Source of the DNA: Alphaproteobacteria bacterium
GTDB lineage: Bacteria; Pseudomonadota; Alphaproteobacteria; Bin95
Assembly (NCBI GenBank): GCA_022822125.1
Contig: JAJECF010000220.1
Location: forward strand, 1-12,255
Direction: 5' to 3'
DNA length: 12,255 nt
The notes beneath the pieces are model-generated. The model worked only from the letters and a program-made list of their open reading frames with translations. It searched no databases and was not told the DNA's origin. The stretch's first letter is position 1. Every line of letters starts with the position of its first letter. Positions 1 to 8,040 of this stretch are shown here, piece by piece. The position numbers were made by a program, and so were the translations under genes.

Positions 1-19
1 CCATTAGGGAGAGACGCCA

Positions 20-292
20 ATGACCGACGCGATGCTGAACCCGTCCCATCCGGGAGAGACGATCCGCGATTGCATCGAAGAAATGGGATGGACGGTGACC
101 TATGCCGCCGGACAGTTGGGCGTGGCGCGGCATACCCTCTCGCGCCTGCTCAACGGCCATTCGGGCGTTTCGCCGTCGATGGCGCTGGCCCTGGAGCGGA
201 CCGGCTGGAGCAATGCCGGTTTCTGGATGCGGCGGCAGGCCTCCTGGAACCTGGCGCAGGCAAGGTTGCGCGAAAGCACAAGGGCGGCGTGA
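20..292 (+). CDS. higA: HigA-family antitoxin, XRE-type helix-turn-helix
   Basis: This 90-residue protein matches the HigA antitoxin family: an N-terminal NPSHPGETIRD segment (residues 7-17), a helix-turn-helix around residues 28-46 (AAGQLGVARHTLSRLLNG), the family's GVSPSMALALE stretch (49-59) and a terminal segment with FWMRRQASWNLAQAR (68-82). HigA proteins bind and neutralise the RNase toxin HigB and repress their own operon. The start at 20 is supported by AGGGAGAG six bases upstream. In higBA loci the toxin gene usually comes first, so higB would lie left of position 1 and cannot be seen. The downstream gene is convergent and unrelated, so no toxin follows. The residue pattern is direct observation; pairing with a toxin is inference. 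A stand-alone XRE regulator is the alternative. Confidence 0.88.
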   Translation: MTDAMLNPSHPGETIRDCIEEMGWTVTYAAGQLGVARHTLSRLLNGHSGVSPSMALALERTGWSNAGFWMRRQASWNLAQARLRESTRAA

Positions 293-377
293 CAAGCGGA
301 ATTTGCGGCGAGCGCCCCAATAGCGAAATTCGGATAATTTCAGGCCCTATCGAGGCTGTCACCTCCCGGCCCGTTGT

Positions 378-2000
378 TCACAGTGCCACAGCGCCTTGCG
401 CCGACGCTGCATCCGCTTCCAAGGCCTCCGCCATTCGGCGGAGTTCGGCTTTCTGGATCTTGGTGCCGTTGGGGCTGTGGGTGACGGGGAAGGCGTCTAT
501 GGCGGCGGCGCGGACGGGCACCTTGTAGTTGGCCATGGTCTCGCGGCACCAGGCGAGGAGGGCGGTTTCGTCATAGGGTCCTTCCGCCGGGCGCACGAAC
601 GCGAAGGCGCGCGGGCCGCGCGGCGTGGCGACGCCGACGACCTGGCAGCCGGCGACCGTGGGATGCGTCTCGATATGCGCCTCGATCTCGCTCGGAGCGG
701 TCAGGAAGCCGGCGAGGCGGAGCGTGTCGCCCATGCGCGCCTCATAGACGAAGCTGCCGTCTGCGCGCATCCGCCCGGCATCGCCGGTGCGCAGGAAGCC
801 GTCTCCGGTCATCGCGGCGGCCGTCGCTTCCGGATTGCCTTCATAGCGGAGGAACAGGCTCGGGCAGCGGATTTCGACCTCGCCCGACACCCCCGGCGGG
901 CAGAGTTCGCCCGTCTCGACATTCCGCACCCGGACGACCGCTTCCGGCGCGACCGGATAGCCGCCGCCGGCGAGCCGGTCCTCCAGCGGCGCGTCGATCT
1001 TCTGGACGGCCATCAGCGCGCCCACCTCGCTCATGCCGTAAAGGCCGATCAGAGGCACGCCGCGCGCGAGCGCCCGCGCCTCGAAATTCTCCAGCGTCGG
1101 GTTGAACAGCGCGTAGCCGCACAGGCGCAGGCTCGGGAAGGGCTCCGGCTCCTCGCAGAGCGCCAGCATGCCCGCATACATGTCGTCCGTGCCCATGAAA
1201 TGGGTGACGTTATGGAGGCGGACCGCCTCGGCGGCCTCTCCCGGCGTGAACAGCGGCGCCAGCACGTTCGGCGCGCCGGCCGCCAGCGTCGCCATCATGG
1301 TCGAGAAGCCGAATACCCCGCAAAGCGGCGTCGCCTGGTAGCTGACCGCGCCCGGCCGGTCCCAGCCGAAGGCCGACACGCAGTCCCGGGCATGGCGCGT
1401 CACCGGCCCTTGGCCGTGCAGCACGAATTTGGGCTTCGAGGTGGTGCCGGAGGTGGTGAAGATGTTACAGGGGTCGCCCGGCGCGGCGCGGTCGTCGGCC
1501 AGCGGCGGCGCCTCGAACAGCGCCCGCACGGCCGTCACCGGCTTACCGGCCACACGCTCCGGAACCGGAGCTTCGCCCTCGTCATAGACCAGCACCCGCT
1601 CCAGCCCGGCGAGCGCGCTATCGTCGATCTCGGCCAGCAGTCCGGCGAAGTCGATATCCTTGAAGCCCGGCCACATGGCGAGCGCCCTTGCGCCGGAACG
1701 CGAGAGGATGTCCGCGACCTCGAGCGCCCGGAAGCGGGTGTTGACCGCAACCGCCACCGCGCCGAGCCGCCCGAGCGCGAAATAGAGCGCGAGATACGCC
1801 GGCACGTTCGGCAACCAGAGCGCGACCTTGTCGCCGCGGCCGATTCCAAGCGCCGCCAGGGCGGAGGCTGCCTTCTGCGATCGTTCCAGAAGATCCGCGT
1901 AGCTCCAGGTCTCGCCGCCATAGATGAGCGCCGGCGCATTCCCGGCGTCCGCCGCCGCGCGTTCCAGCAGCGCAGACAGGGTCTCCCGTGCGTCCGTCAT
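378..2000 (-). CDS. AMP-forming acyl-CoA synthetase/ligase family protein
   Basis: This 540-residue ANL-superfamily enzyme should activate a carboxylic acid with ATP to an acyl-adenylate and pass it to CoA. Visible motifs are the phosphate-binding loop FTTSGTTSKPKF (181-192), GLYGMSEVG (319-327), a TGD motif (405-407), a hinge-like ARMGDTLRLAGF (421-432) and the C-terminal catalytic lysine K514 in SPNGTKIQKAEL (509-520). Two positions depart from the usual consensus: the P-loop has Ser where Gly is common (SGTTSKPK), and the hinge has ARMGD rather than a GRxKD pattern. The substrate is not readable; an aliphatic or aromatic acid is possible. The ATG overlaps the stop of the upstream MBL hydrolase by four bases (ATGA), indicating translational coupling and a shared transcript. 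Family assignment is secure; substrate is unknown. Confidence 0.9.
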   Translation of the reverse strand: MTDARETLSALLERAAADAGNAPALIYGGETWSYADLLERSQKAASALAALGIGRGDKVALWLPNVPAYLALYFALGRLGAVAVAVNTRFRALEVADILSRSGARALAMWPGFKDIDFAGLLAEIDDSALAGLERVLVYDEGEAPVPERVAGKPVTAVRALFEAPPLADDRAAPGDPCNIFTTSGTTSKPKFVLHGQGPVTRHARDCVSAFGWDRPGAVSYQATPLCGVFGFSTMMATLAAGAPNVLAPLFTPGEAAEAVRLHNVTHFMGTDDMYAGMLALCEEPEPFPSLRLCGYALFNPTLENFEARALARGVPLIGLYGMSEVGALMAVQKIDAPLEDRLAGGGYPVAPEAVVRVRNVETGELCPPGVSGEVEIRCPSLFLRYEGNPEATAAAMTGDGFLRTGDAGRMRADGSFVYEARMGDTLRLAGFLTAPSEIEAHIETHPTVAGCQVVGVATPRGPRAFAFVRPAEGPYDETALLAWCRETMANYKVPVRAAAIDAFPVTHSPNGTKIQKAELRRMAEALEADAASAQGAVAL

Positions 2001-3025
2001 GCCTGGACGAAACGGAAAACGTCGTCGGCGCCCCGCTCACGCTCGACGCGGCCTCCGTGCCAGAGATTGTGGAGATGCGCGATGGCCTCGCCGATGGCGA
2101 AGGATTGCTGGTGCAGGTCCAGCGGGCGGTGGAAGAAGACCGGCAGCAGGTCGATGGCGTGGCTCGGTTCGGCCAGCGCCTCGCAGCCGTCGTCGAGCCG
2201 GACCTGGTGGTGGTCGCGCAACTGGGCGAGGCGCTCATGCAGGCCGTAGAACGGCCGGTCGTGGCTGCAGAGCGTGAAGGTGTCGTCCGGCAGGTGGGCG
2301 AAGGCGCGGGTGCTGTCCAGGAAGTGCTGCAGCGGGTCGCCGTCGGGCTCGACGAACTGCACGGACACATTGGTCGTGATGCGCGGCAGCACCTGGTCGC
2401 CGGATATCAGCAGCTTCGACTCCGGGCAGGCAAGGCAGACATGCTCCGGCGAGTGGCCGGAGCCGATGATCGCCTGCCACTCCCGCTCGCCGATACGGAT
2501 GCGGTCGCCATGCTGGATGCGGCGATAGACGATGGGAGGCCGGACCACGTTCTGGGCGTAGAAATTGCCGCGCCCGCGCATGGCGTCCACCGTCGACGTG
2601 GCCATGCCGTTGCGCCGCCAGAAGCGCAGCATCTCTTCCATGTTGCGCTCGCGCGCATCGAAGGCGAAATGCGACCAGAGCCATTCCGACAGGCTCATCC
2701 AGAGTTCGGCTTCGGGGAAGCGCGTCAGCAGCCACTGCGCGAGGCCCATATGGTCGGGGTGGAAATGCGTGACGATCACGCGACGGACCGGGCGCCCGGC
2801 AAGCAGTGTGCGGATCAGCGTCTCCCAGATTTCGCGCACGCCGTCCTTGTTCAGCCCGCAATCGACGACGGTCCAGCCGTCCCCGTCCTCCAGGAGGTAG
2901 AGATTGATGTGGTCGAGGACGAAGGGCAGCGGCATCCGCACCCACCAGATTCCGTCGGCCACCCGGCGCGCTGCGCCTTCCGGCGGCGGCTCGTCATAGG
3001 GATACTCGACGACGATCTCGCTCAC
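1997..3025 (-). CDS. MBL-fold metallo-hydrolase with C-terminal helical domain
   Basis: This 342-residue protein has the metallo-beta-lactamase fold signature THFHPDHMG (86-94; ligands H87, H89, D91, H92), a later histidine in GSGHSPEHV (H191), the bridging aspartate in ISGDQVLP (D210) and a C-terminal histidine in CSHDRPFYG (H255), where PxHG is more usual. About 85 residues follow, resembling the winged-helix tail of LACTB2-like MBL hydrolases. Likely substrates are thioesters or other esters, but this cannot be fixed. The start is taken as GTG at 3025: it overlaps the TGA of the ubiK-like gene by four bases (GTGA), and homology begins there, at SEIVVEYPY. The open frame extends far upstream to 3913, but that part is antisense to lgt. 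Sitting between ubiK and an acyl-CoA ligase, it may act on the same acyl-CoA (inference). Confidence 0.9.
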   Translation of the reverse strand: MSEIVVEYPYDEPPPEGAARRVADGIWWVRMPLPFVLDHINLYLLEDGDGWTVVDCGLNKDGVREIWETLIRTLLAGRPVRRVIVTHFHPDHMGLAQWLLTRFPEAELWMSLSEWLWSHFAFDARERNMEEMLRFWRRNGMATSTVDAMRGRGNFYAQNVVRPPIVYRRIQHGDRIRIGEREWQAIIGSGHSPEHVCLACPESKLLISGDQVLPRITTNVSVQFVEPDGDPLQHFLDSTRAFAHLPDDTFTLCSHDRPFYGLHERLAQLRDHHQVRLDDGCEALAEPSHAIDLLPVFFHRPLDLHQQSFAIGEAIAHLHNLWHGGRVERERGADDVFRFVQA

Positions 3026-3279
3026 TTGGCGGTTTCCGCCAGTCGGGCCTCCAGGGCGGCCACGCGCGCTTCGAGCCGCTCCTGCTCCATGCGCGCGTTC
3101 TGCGCCATTTCCTGCACGGCCTCGAAATCCTCGCGCCGCACAAGGTCCATTGAGTCGAGCAGGCTTTGCAGGCGGTCGCGGACCATCGATTCCATCTCGT
3201 CGCGAACGGCGCCCGCCGCGCCGGCGGCGCCCGAGGCGACTCGGGCAAGGTCGTCCAGGACACGTTTTCCGGTTTGCAT
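3022..3279 (-). CDS. ubiK: UbiK-like accessory factor (BMFP domain, YqiC family)
   Basis: This is a small protein (85 residues from the ATG at 3279) with the alphaproteobacterial BMFP/YqiC layout: N-terminal MQTGKRVLDDLARVASGA, a central helix, the motif DSMDLVRREDFEAVQEMA (42-59) and a C-terminal coiled coil rich in Glu, Ala, Leu and Arg (about 55-83). In E. coli UbiK works with UbiJ in the aerobic ubiquinone biosynthesis complex; YqiC-type proteins trimerise through the coiled coil. An upstream in-frame ATG at 3297 would add six residues. I prefer 3279 because family members start close to this point and a GGAG lies about ten bases upstream. It is first in the minus-strand operon, overlapping the next gene by four bases, and is divergent from lgt. 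Confidence 0.85.
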   Translation of the reverse strand: MQTGKRVLDDLARVASGAAGAAGAVRDEMESMVRDRLQSLLDSMDLVRREDFEAVQEMAQNARMEQERLEARVAALEARLAETAK

Positions 3280-3317
3280 GGGTCCGACTCCGGGCATAGC
3301 TTCTCGACCGCGCCGAC

Positions 3318-3346
3318 AGGATGGGCCATGAAATGATGCTTGTCAC
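3318..3346 (-). promoter_or_regulatory. Candidate sigma70-type promoter for the ubiK-like operon
   Basis: On the minus strand GTGACA (3346-3341, five of six bases of TTGACA) is followed after 17 bases by CATCCT (3323-3318, three of six of TATAAT). Transcription would start near 3311, about 30 bases before the preferred ubiK start. The -10 match is weak, so this is only a candidate within the roughly 110-bp divergent gap to lgt. I saw no convincing promoter for lgt in the same gap. Confidence 0.25.
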
Positions 3347-3388
3347 GGGAGATAGCGCCGGCCGTTCCGGATCGGCGGTTCCCCGGCG

Positions 3389-4180
3389 ATGACCCTGCCC
3401 GTCATCCCGTTCCCGGTCATCGACCCGGTCGCGATCGAGCTCGGGCCGTTCGGCATTCGCTGGTATGCGCTTGCCTATCTCGTCGGCCTCATCGTCGGCT
3501 GGCGGTTGGCGCGCCGGCTCGCCGTGCTGCCGCCCTATCTCATGCGCGCGGAACGGGTGGACGACCTGCTCGCCTGGATGGTGCTCGGCGTCGTGGCCGG
3601 GGGGCGGCTCGGCTATGTGCTGTTCTACAAGCCCGGCTACTATCTGCTGAACCCGGAGGAGGCGCTGTTCCTCTGGCAAGGCGGCATGTCGTTCCACGGC
3701 GGCCTCGCCGGAGTTGTGCTGGCGGTCTTCCTGTTCGCGCGCCGCCGCGAGCTGCCGTTCCTGCGCGTGGGCGATATCGTGGCGGCGGGAGCGCCGGTCG
3801 GGCTGTTCCTCGGCCGGCTGGCCAATTTCGTGAACGGCGAACTTTACGGCAGGGCGACGGACGTCTCCTGGGCGATGGTCTTTCCCTCGGACCCGGCCGG
3901 GTTGCCGCGCCATCCGAGCCAGCTTTACGAAGCAGCGCTTGAGGGCCTGTTACTCGGCCTCGTCATGCTGGCTCTGGCGTCTCGGGAGCGGGTGCGGGCC
4001 CGGCCCGGCCTGCTGATCGGCGTCTTTTTCCTCGGCTATGGACTGGCGCGTTGCTTCGCCGAACTGTTCCGCGAGCCGGACGCCCATCTGGGCTTTATCC
4101 TGGGACCCGTCACGATGGGACAACTCCTTTCCCTGCCGCTCATCGCCATCGGCCTTGCGCTTGTGGTCCGCCGCCCGTGA
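3389..4180 (+). CDS. lgt: Prolipoprotein diacylglyceryl transferase
   Basis: Lgt transfers diacylglycerol from phosphatidylglycerol to the lipobox cysteine of prolipoproteins in the inner membrane, the first step of lipoprotein maturation. The 263-residue length is usual. The sequence shows the N-terminal FPVIDPVAIELGPFGIRWYALAY, the GGMSFHGGL segment with essential-type H103, the Lgt signature GRLANFVNGELYGR (142-155, with R143 and N146), HPSQLYEA (175-182) and RCFAELFREPD (221-231). Several hydrophobic segments (about 26-46, 62-80, 104-117, 129-145, 184-197, 209-227, 240-260) fit a polytopic membrane protein. The ribosome-binding site before the ATG at 3389 is poor. It heads a plus-strand operon: its TGA overlaps the GTG start of the methyltransferase by four bases. 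Confidence 0.97.
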   Translation: MTLPVIPFPVIDPVAIELGPFGIRWYALAYLVGLIVGWRLARRLAVLPPYLMRAERVDDLLAWMVLGVVAGGRLGYVLFYKPGYYLLNPEEALFLWQGGMSFHGGLAGVVLAVFLFARRRELPFLRVGDIVAAGAPVGLFLGRLANFVNGELYGRATDVSWAMVFPSDPAGLPRHPSQLYEAALEGLLLGLVMLALASRERVRARPGLLIGVFFLGYGLARCFAELFREPDAHLGFILGPVTMGQLLSLPLIAIGLALVVRRP

Positions 4181-5184
4181 GCGGCCGGCTGGCCGCGCGT
4201 CTCGCCCGGCGCATCGAACGTGACGGGCCGATCCCGCTCGCCGAATATATGGCGCTCAGCAACGCCGCTTACTATGCCGGCCGGGACCCGTTCGGGCGCG
4301 GCGGGGACTTCGTTACCGCCCCCGAGGTCAGCCAGATGTTCGGCGAGATCGTGGGCCTGTGGTGCGTCGACGCCTGGGAACGGATGGGCCGGCCTGCCGA
4401 TGTGCTCCTGGTCGAACTCGGCCCCGGGCGCGGCGCGCTGATGGCGGATGCGCTGCGCGCCGCCCGGCTGGAGCCGGCGTTTCGACCGGAAGTGCATCTC
4501 GTCGAGACCTCGCCCGCGCTCCGCTCCCTCCAGCGCGCGCAAGGCTTCGATGCTGTCTGGCATGACCAACCGGAGACGATACCGGACGGTCCGTCCATCT
4601 GGATCGCGAACGAGTTTTTCGACGCCCTGCCGGTACGCCAGTTCGTGCAAATCGGCGGGCGCTGGCATGAACGCCTGGTGGGTCTGGAGAAGGGCGGTTT
4701 CCGCTTCGTCGCAGGGCCCGCCCTCCGCCATGCAGGCGCAGGGGAGGAGGGCGACATAACCGAAGTCTGCCCGGCCGCAACCGGCATGACGGCGGCGCTG
4801 GCGGCCCGCCCCGGCTACGGCCTTGCCATCGATTACGGCTATGTCGAACCATCCGGCCGGCCGAGCGTGCAGGCGGTAAGCGGGCACGAGCCGGTCGGTC
4901 CGTTGTCCCGGCCCGGCGAAGCGGATATGAGCGCGCATGTGGATTTCGCGGCCTTGATGCGCGCGGGACGCGAGGCAGGGGCGGCGGTCTGGGGGCCGGT
5001 GCCGCAGGGCGAGTGGCTGAAACGTCTGGGAATCGAAGCCCGCGCCGCCCGGCTCGGCGGTCAGGATGCCGCGCTGGCCCGGCTGGTCGGCAAGGACGCC
5101 ATGGGCCGGCTGTTCCGGGTGCTGGCCTTTGGCCCTGCCGGCGCGTCCGCGCCCGCGGGCTTTGTCGAGGGGGAAGGGGGATGA
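4177..5184 (+). CDS. MidA/NDUFAF7-type class I SAM-dependent methyltransferase
   Basis: This 335-residue protein belongs to the MidA/NDUFAF7 (DUF185) methyltransferase family. The mitochondrial member methylates an arginine of complex I subunit NDUFS2; the bacterial substrate is less certain, and the homologous NADH dehydrogenase subunit is an inference. Motifs seen are GDFVTAPEVSQMFGE (43-57), the SAM-binding loop VELGPGRG (79-86), NEFFDALPVRQF (145-156), AIDYGY and a later GEAD-(x)4-HVDF segment. The GTG at 4177 is chosen because it overlaps the lgt stop (GTGA) and gives the expected N-terminus SGRLAARLARRIERDGPIPLAEYM; longer in-frame starts lie inside lgt. Its stop overlaps the pgeF start (ATGA). 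The order lgt – this gene – pgeF is common in Alphaproteobacteria. Confidence 0.94.
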   Translation: MSGRLAARLARRIERDGPIPLAEYMALSNAAYYAGRDPFGRGGDFVTAPEVSQMFGEIVGLWCVDAWERMGRPADVLLVELGPGRGALMADALRAARLEPAFRPEVHLVETSPALRSLQRAQGFDAVWHDQPETIPDGPSIWIANEFFDALPVRQFVQIGGRWHERLVGLEKGGFRFVAGPALRHAGAGEEGDITEVCPAATGMTAALAARPGYGLAIDYGYVEPSGRPSVQAVSGHEPVGPLSRPGEADMSAHVDFAALMRAGREAGAAVWGPVPQGEWLKRLGIEARAARLGGQDAALARLVGKDAMGRLFRVLAFGPAGASAPAGFVEGEGG

Positions 5185-5972
5185 TGCAGGGGAACGCGCT
5201 ATCGGGCGTTCAGGGCGTTGCATACGCCTTTCTGGAACGGGAGGGCGGCGTCAGCACGGGCCTTTATGCCGGGCTTAATTGCGGCTTCGGCTCCGGCGAC
5301 GAACGGGACGCCGTGAGCGAGAACCGGCGCCGCGCGCTCGCTGCGGTGGGCGCGGACCGTCTGGCGACGCTCCACCAGGTTCACAGCGCCGAGGCCGTGA
5401 CGCTGACGGAACCGCCCAGAGGGCTCAGGGCCGACGGCATGGCCACGGACCGTCCGGGCCTCGCGCTCGGCATATTGACGGCGGACTGCGCGCCCGTGCT
5501 GTTCGCGGACGAGGAGGCGGGCGTCGTCGGGGCCGCTCATGCCGGCTGGCGGGGCGCGCTTGCCGGAATCTCCGAAGCGGTGCTGGAGCGGATGGAGCGG
5601 CTCGGCGCAGAGACGAATCGAACGGTCGCCGCCGTCGGTCCCTGCATCGCCCAGGCCTCCTATGAGGTCGGCCCCGAGTTCCGCATCGAATTCGAAGCGT
5701 TCGACCCCGACAACGGACGCTGGTTCGTTCCGGCCGAACGGCCCGGCCATTTCCGCTTCGATCTCGCGGGTTATGTCGCGGCGCGGCTGGAGCGCGCGGG
5801 GCTTGCGGCGGTCTCCGTCGCCGGGGCGGATACCTGCGCGGAAGAATCCCGGTTCTTCAGCTACCGCCGCGCCTGCCTGAAGGGCGAGCCCGACTACGGG
5901 CGCCAATTGTCGCTGATCGCGCTGCAGCTCTCGCCCTTGCGGCCGGGCGGTCCGCGTCAGGGGCCCATGTAG
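5181..5972 (+). CDS. pgeF: PgeF/YfiH-type laccase-domain protein (purine nucleoside phosphorylase / peptidoglycan editing factor)
   Basis: This 263-residue protein has the multicopper-oxidase-like laccase domain of the YfiH family (Cu-oxidase_4). The expected Zn ligands are present: H68 in TLHQVHSAEA, C103 in LTADCAPVLF and H120 in GAAHAGWRG. GPCIAQASYEVG (153-164) and DTCAEESRFFSYRR (217-230) complete the signature. Members have been described as purine nucleoside phosphorylases or adenosine deaminases and, in E. coli, as an editing factor that keeps wrong amino acids out of peptidoglycan precursors. The ATG at 5181 overlaps the methyltransferase stop by four bases; the ATG at 5184 is an alternative. 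GGGGAAGGGGG just upstream supplies a ribosome-binding site. Its last 16 bases overlap the convergent gene on the minus strand. Confidence 0.94.
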   Translation: MMQGNALSGVQGVAYAFLEREGGVSTGLYAGLNCGFGSGDERDAVSENRRRALAAVGADRLATLHQVHSAEAVTLTEPPRGLRADGMATDRPGLALGILTADCAPVLFADEEAGVVGAAHAGWRGALAGISEAVLERMERLGAETNRTVAAVGPCIAQASYEVGPEFRIEFEAFDPDNGRWFVPAERPGHFRFDLAGYVAARLERAGLAAVSVAGADTCAEESRFFSYRRACLKGEPDYGRQLSLIALQLSPLRPGGPRQGPM

Positions 5973-6781
5973 TCGGCAAGGTCCTTCGACGGCATCGCAT
6001 CTTCGACATAGGCGAAGGTTCCGCTGTCCCGCACCTCCCGGGCAGCGGCCTCGAGCCCGCCCATAGCGGTGCGGTAGAGCGAGGTGGCCAGGGAAATGCG
6101 GCGAACGCCCGCCGCTGCGAGGTCCTTCACCGGAAAGGATCTGCCCGGCATCCCCGCCATGAAGCTGAACGGCTTCGTCAGCGATGCGCAGACCTTCTCG
6201 ACAGCAGCAAGGTCCGGCAAGGCCGGAGCCATCAGCACATCGGCGCCGGCAGCCTCGTAAGCCTGAAGCCGCGCAATGACTTCGTCGAGGCCCGGCCTGC
6301 CTCGGATGAAGCCTTCCGCCCGTCCGGTGAGGACGAACGGAATGTCCGTCGCATGTGTTGCCGCGGAGGACGCTGCAATCCGCGCCGCTGCCTTGTCGAT
6401 GTCGTAGAGCGGTTCGTCGGGGTCCAGCGTCGCATCCTCGATCGAGCATCCGGCGAGCCCGGCCCCGATCGCCAGTTCGACCGTCCTTGCCGCTTCGGCG
6501 GGCTCATGGCCGAAGCCGTTCTCGAAATCGGCGGAAACCGGCAGATCCACGGCTTCGACCACGGCCCGCGCATGGGCCAGCGCCTCCTCGCGCGTCACCT
6601 CGCCGTCCCGGCGTCCGAGCGTTCCTGCGAACCCGCCGCTGGAGGTTGCGAGCGCCGGAAAGCCCATCGCCGCGAGGATTTTCGCCGAACCCGCGTCGAA
6701 CGGATTGGCGATCACAAATGGCCGGTCGCCCTCATGCAGTGCCCGGAACCGCTCAGCCCTTTCCCGCTGCGTCGGCCTCAT
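5957..6781 (-). CDS. Isocitrate lyase/PEP mutase-superfamily protein
   Basis: This 274-residue TIM-barrel protein belongs to the PEP mutase/isocitrate lyase superfamily. Conserved features are [17 protein letters not shown] (45-61), the metal-binding SADFENGFG (83-91; D85, E87), GCSIED (111-116; E115) and LTGRAEGF (151-158; R154). The KK/KRCGH loop that carries the catalytic cysteine of isocitrate and methylisocitrate lyases is absent; the equivalent stretch reads RRDGEVTRE. It is therefore unlikely to be a classical lyase of either kind. Its reaction is unknown; 2-oxo-acid or phosphonate C-C/C-P chemistry is possible. The start overlaps the stop of the upstream gcdH by four bases (ATGA), so the two are co-translated. 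The 3' end overlaps convergent pgeF by 16 bases. Confidence 0.88.
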   Translation of the reverse strand: MRPTQRERAERFRALHEGDRPFVIANPFDAGSAKILAAMGFPALATSSGGFAGTLGRRDGEVTREEALAHARAVVEAVDLPVSADFENGFGHEPAEAARTVELAIGAGLAGCSIEDATLDPDEPLYDIDKAAARIAASSAATHATDIPFVLTGRAEGFIRGRPGLDEVIARLQAYEAAGADVLMAPALPDLAAVEKVCASLTKPFSFMAGMPGRSFPVKDLAAAGVRRISLATSLYRTAMGGLEAAAREVRDSGTFAYVEDAMPSKDLADYMGP

Positions 6782-7971
6782 GAAAACGCCTGCAAGCCGG
6801 TCTGGGCGCGGCCGAGGATCAGCGCGTGGACATCGTGCGTGCCTTCATAGGTGTTGACGGCTTCCAGGTTCATCGAGTGGCGCACGACATGGTATTCGTC
6901 GCTCACGCCGTTGCCGCCATGCATGTCCCGCGCCTGACGGGCGATGTCGAGCGCCTTGCCGCAATTGTTGCGCTTGACCAGCGAGATCATCTCCGGCGCG
7001 GCGCGGCCCTCGTCCATCAGCCGCCCGACGCGCAAGGCGCCCTGAAGGCCCAGCGCAATCTCGGTCTGCATGTCGGCCAGCTTCTTCTGGATGAGCTGCG
7101 TCTGCGCCAGCGGGCGGCCGAACGCATGGCGGTCAAGCGTGTATTGCCGGGCCGCGTGCCAGCAGAACTCGGCCGAGCCCATCGAGCCCCAGGCGATGCC
7201 GTAGCGCGCCTTGTTCAGGCAGCCGAATGGGCCGCCGAGGCCGCGCGCATGCGGGAACCGGTTCTCTTCCGGCACGAAGACATCGTCCATCGCGATCTCG
7301 CCCGTGGGCCAGGCGCGCAGGGAGAACTTGCCCTCGATCTTCGCCGTTGTGAGGCCCTCCATGCCGCGCTCCAGCACGAAGCCGCGAATGACATCCTCGT
7401 CGTCCTTCGCCCAGATCACGAAGACATCGGCGATATTGGCCTGCGTGATCCACATTTTCGCGCCAGTGAGCCGGTAGCCGCCTTCGACCTTCCGCGCCCG
7501 CGTCGTCAGCCCGCCGGCGTCGGAGCCGTGATCCGGCTCGGTCAGGCCGAACGCGCCGATCCGCTCGCCGGACGCCAGCTTCGGAAGGTATTTCTCCTTC
7601 TGCGCCTCGCTGCCATAGCTGTGGATCGGGAACATGACCAGCGAGGACTGCACGCTCATCGCCGAGCGGTAGGCGCTGTCGCACCGCTCCACCTCGCGAG
7701 CGATGAGGCCGTACATGACCGAACTGCCGCCCGGACAACCGTAGCCGTCAAGACCGACGCCCAGGAACCCGGCTTCGCCGAAAGCCTTCATCATGGCCGG
7801 ATCGAAGGTTTCGCTGCGATGCGCGTCGCGCACGCCGGGCGCCAGCGTCTCGGCGACGAAGCGCCGCGCGGTCTCGCTCACCAGGCGCTCGTCCTCGTCG
7901 AGTTGGTCTCCCAGCAGGAACGGGTCTTCCCACACGAAGGCGGCGCGCTTCTGCTTCATGGAATCGGGCAT
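6778..7971 (-). CDS. gcdH: Glutaryl-CoA dehydrogenase-type acyl-CoA dehydrogenase
   Basis: This FAD flavoprotein of 397 residues closely follows the glutaryl-CoA dehydrogenase pattern. GcdH oxidises and decarboxylates glutaryl-CoA to crotonyl-CoA and CO2 in lysine, hydroxylysine and tryptophan breakdown. Seen here are [16 protein letters not shown] (14-29), [11 protein letters not shown] (101-111) with the substrate-binding R102, [11 protein letters not shown] (141-151), [10 protein letters not shown] (173-182), [14 protein letters not shown], and the C-terminal [20 protein letters not shown] with catalytic base E376. The ATG at 7971 is supported by GGAAGAG eight bases upstream. The gene is followed with a four-base overlap by the PEP mutase-like gene. 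Crotonyl-CoA, its expected product, is the textbook substrate of Ccr, encoded 3 kb away; that metabolic link is inference. A related short-chain acyl-CoA dehydrogenase is the alternative. Confidence 0.92.
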   Translation of the reverse strand: MPDSMKQKRAAFVWEDPFLLGDQLDEDERLVSETARRFVAETLAPGVRDAHRSETFDPAMMKAFGEAGFLGVGLDGYGCPGGSSVMYGLIAREVERCDSAYRSAMSVQSSLVMFPIHSYGSEAQKEKYLPKLASGERIGAFGLTEPDHGSDAGGLTTRARKVEGGYRLTGAKMWITQANIADVFVIWAKDDEDVIRGFVLERGMEGLTTAKIEGKFSLRAWPTGEIAMDDVFVPEENRFPHARGLGGPFGCLNKARYGIAWGSMGSAEFCWHAARQYTLDRHAFGRPLAQTQLIQKKLADMQTEIALGLQGALRVGRLMDEGRAAPEMISLVKRNNCGKALDIARQARDMHGGNGVSDEYHVVRHSMNLEAVNTYEGTHDVHALILGRAQTGLQAFS

Positions 7972-8040
7972 CGTATGCTCTTCCGATAAGGGTTCAGACA
8001 GTCAGGGCAATCGCTTTTTATGGCAATGCCGGCCCCTGTT

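Noticed and set aside
325..341. Hairpin GAAATT/AATTTC with a 5-base loop between the convergent higA and ligase genes, considered as a terminator
   Set aside because: Only a 6-bp AT-rich stem without a T-run; too weak to call.
396..2249. Long plus-strand open frame (617 codons) opposite the acyl-CoA ligase
   Set aside because: Arg/Ala/His-rich antisense shadow of a well-supported gene, caused by GC-biased codons; no domain recognised.
3026..3913. N-terminal extension of the MBL hydrolase to 3913
   Set aside because: It runs antisense through lgt and through the ubiK-like gene in another frame; the GTG at 3025 restores the normal length and family start.
6826..7989. Plus-strand open frame opposite gcdH and minus-strand frame 10700-12073 opposite the ccr-like gene
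   Set aside because: Both mirror conserved genes and show the usual His/Arg-rich composition of antisense frames.
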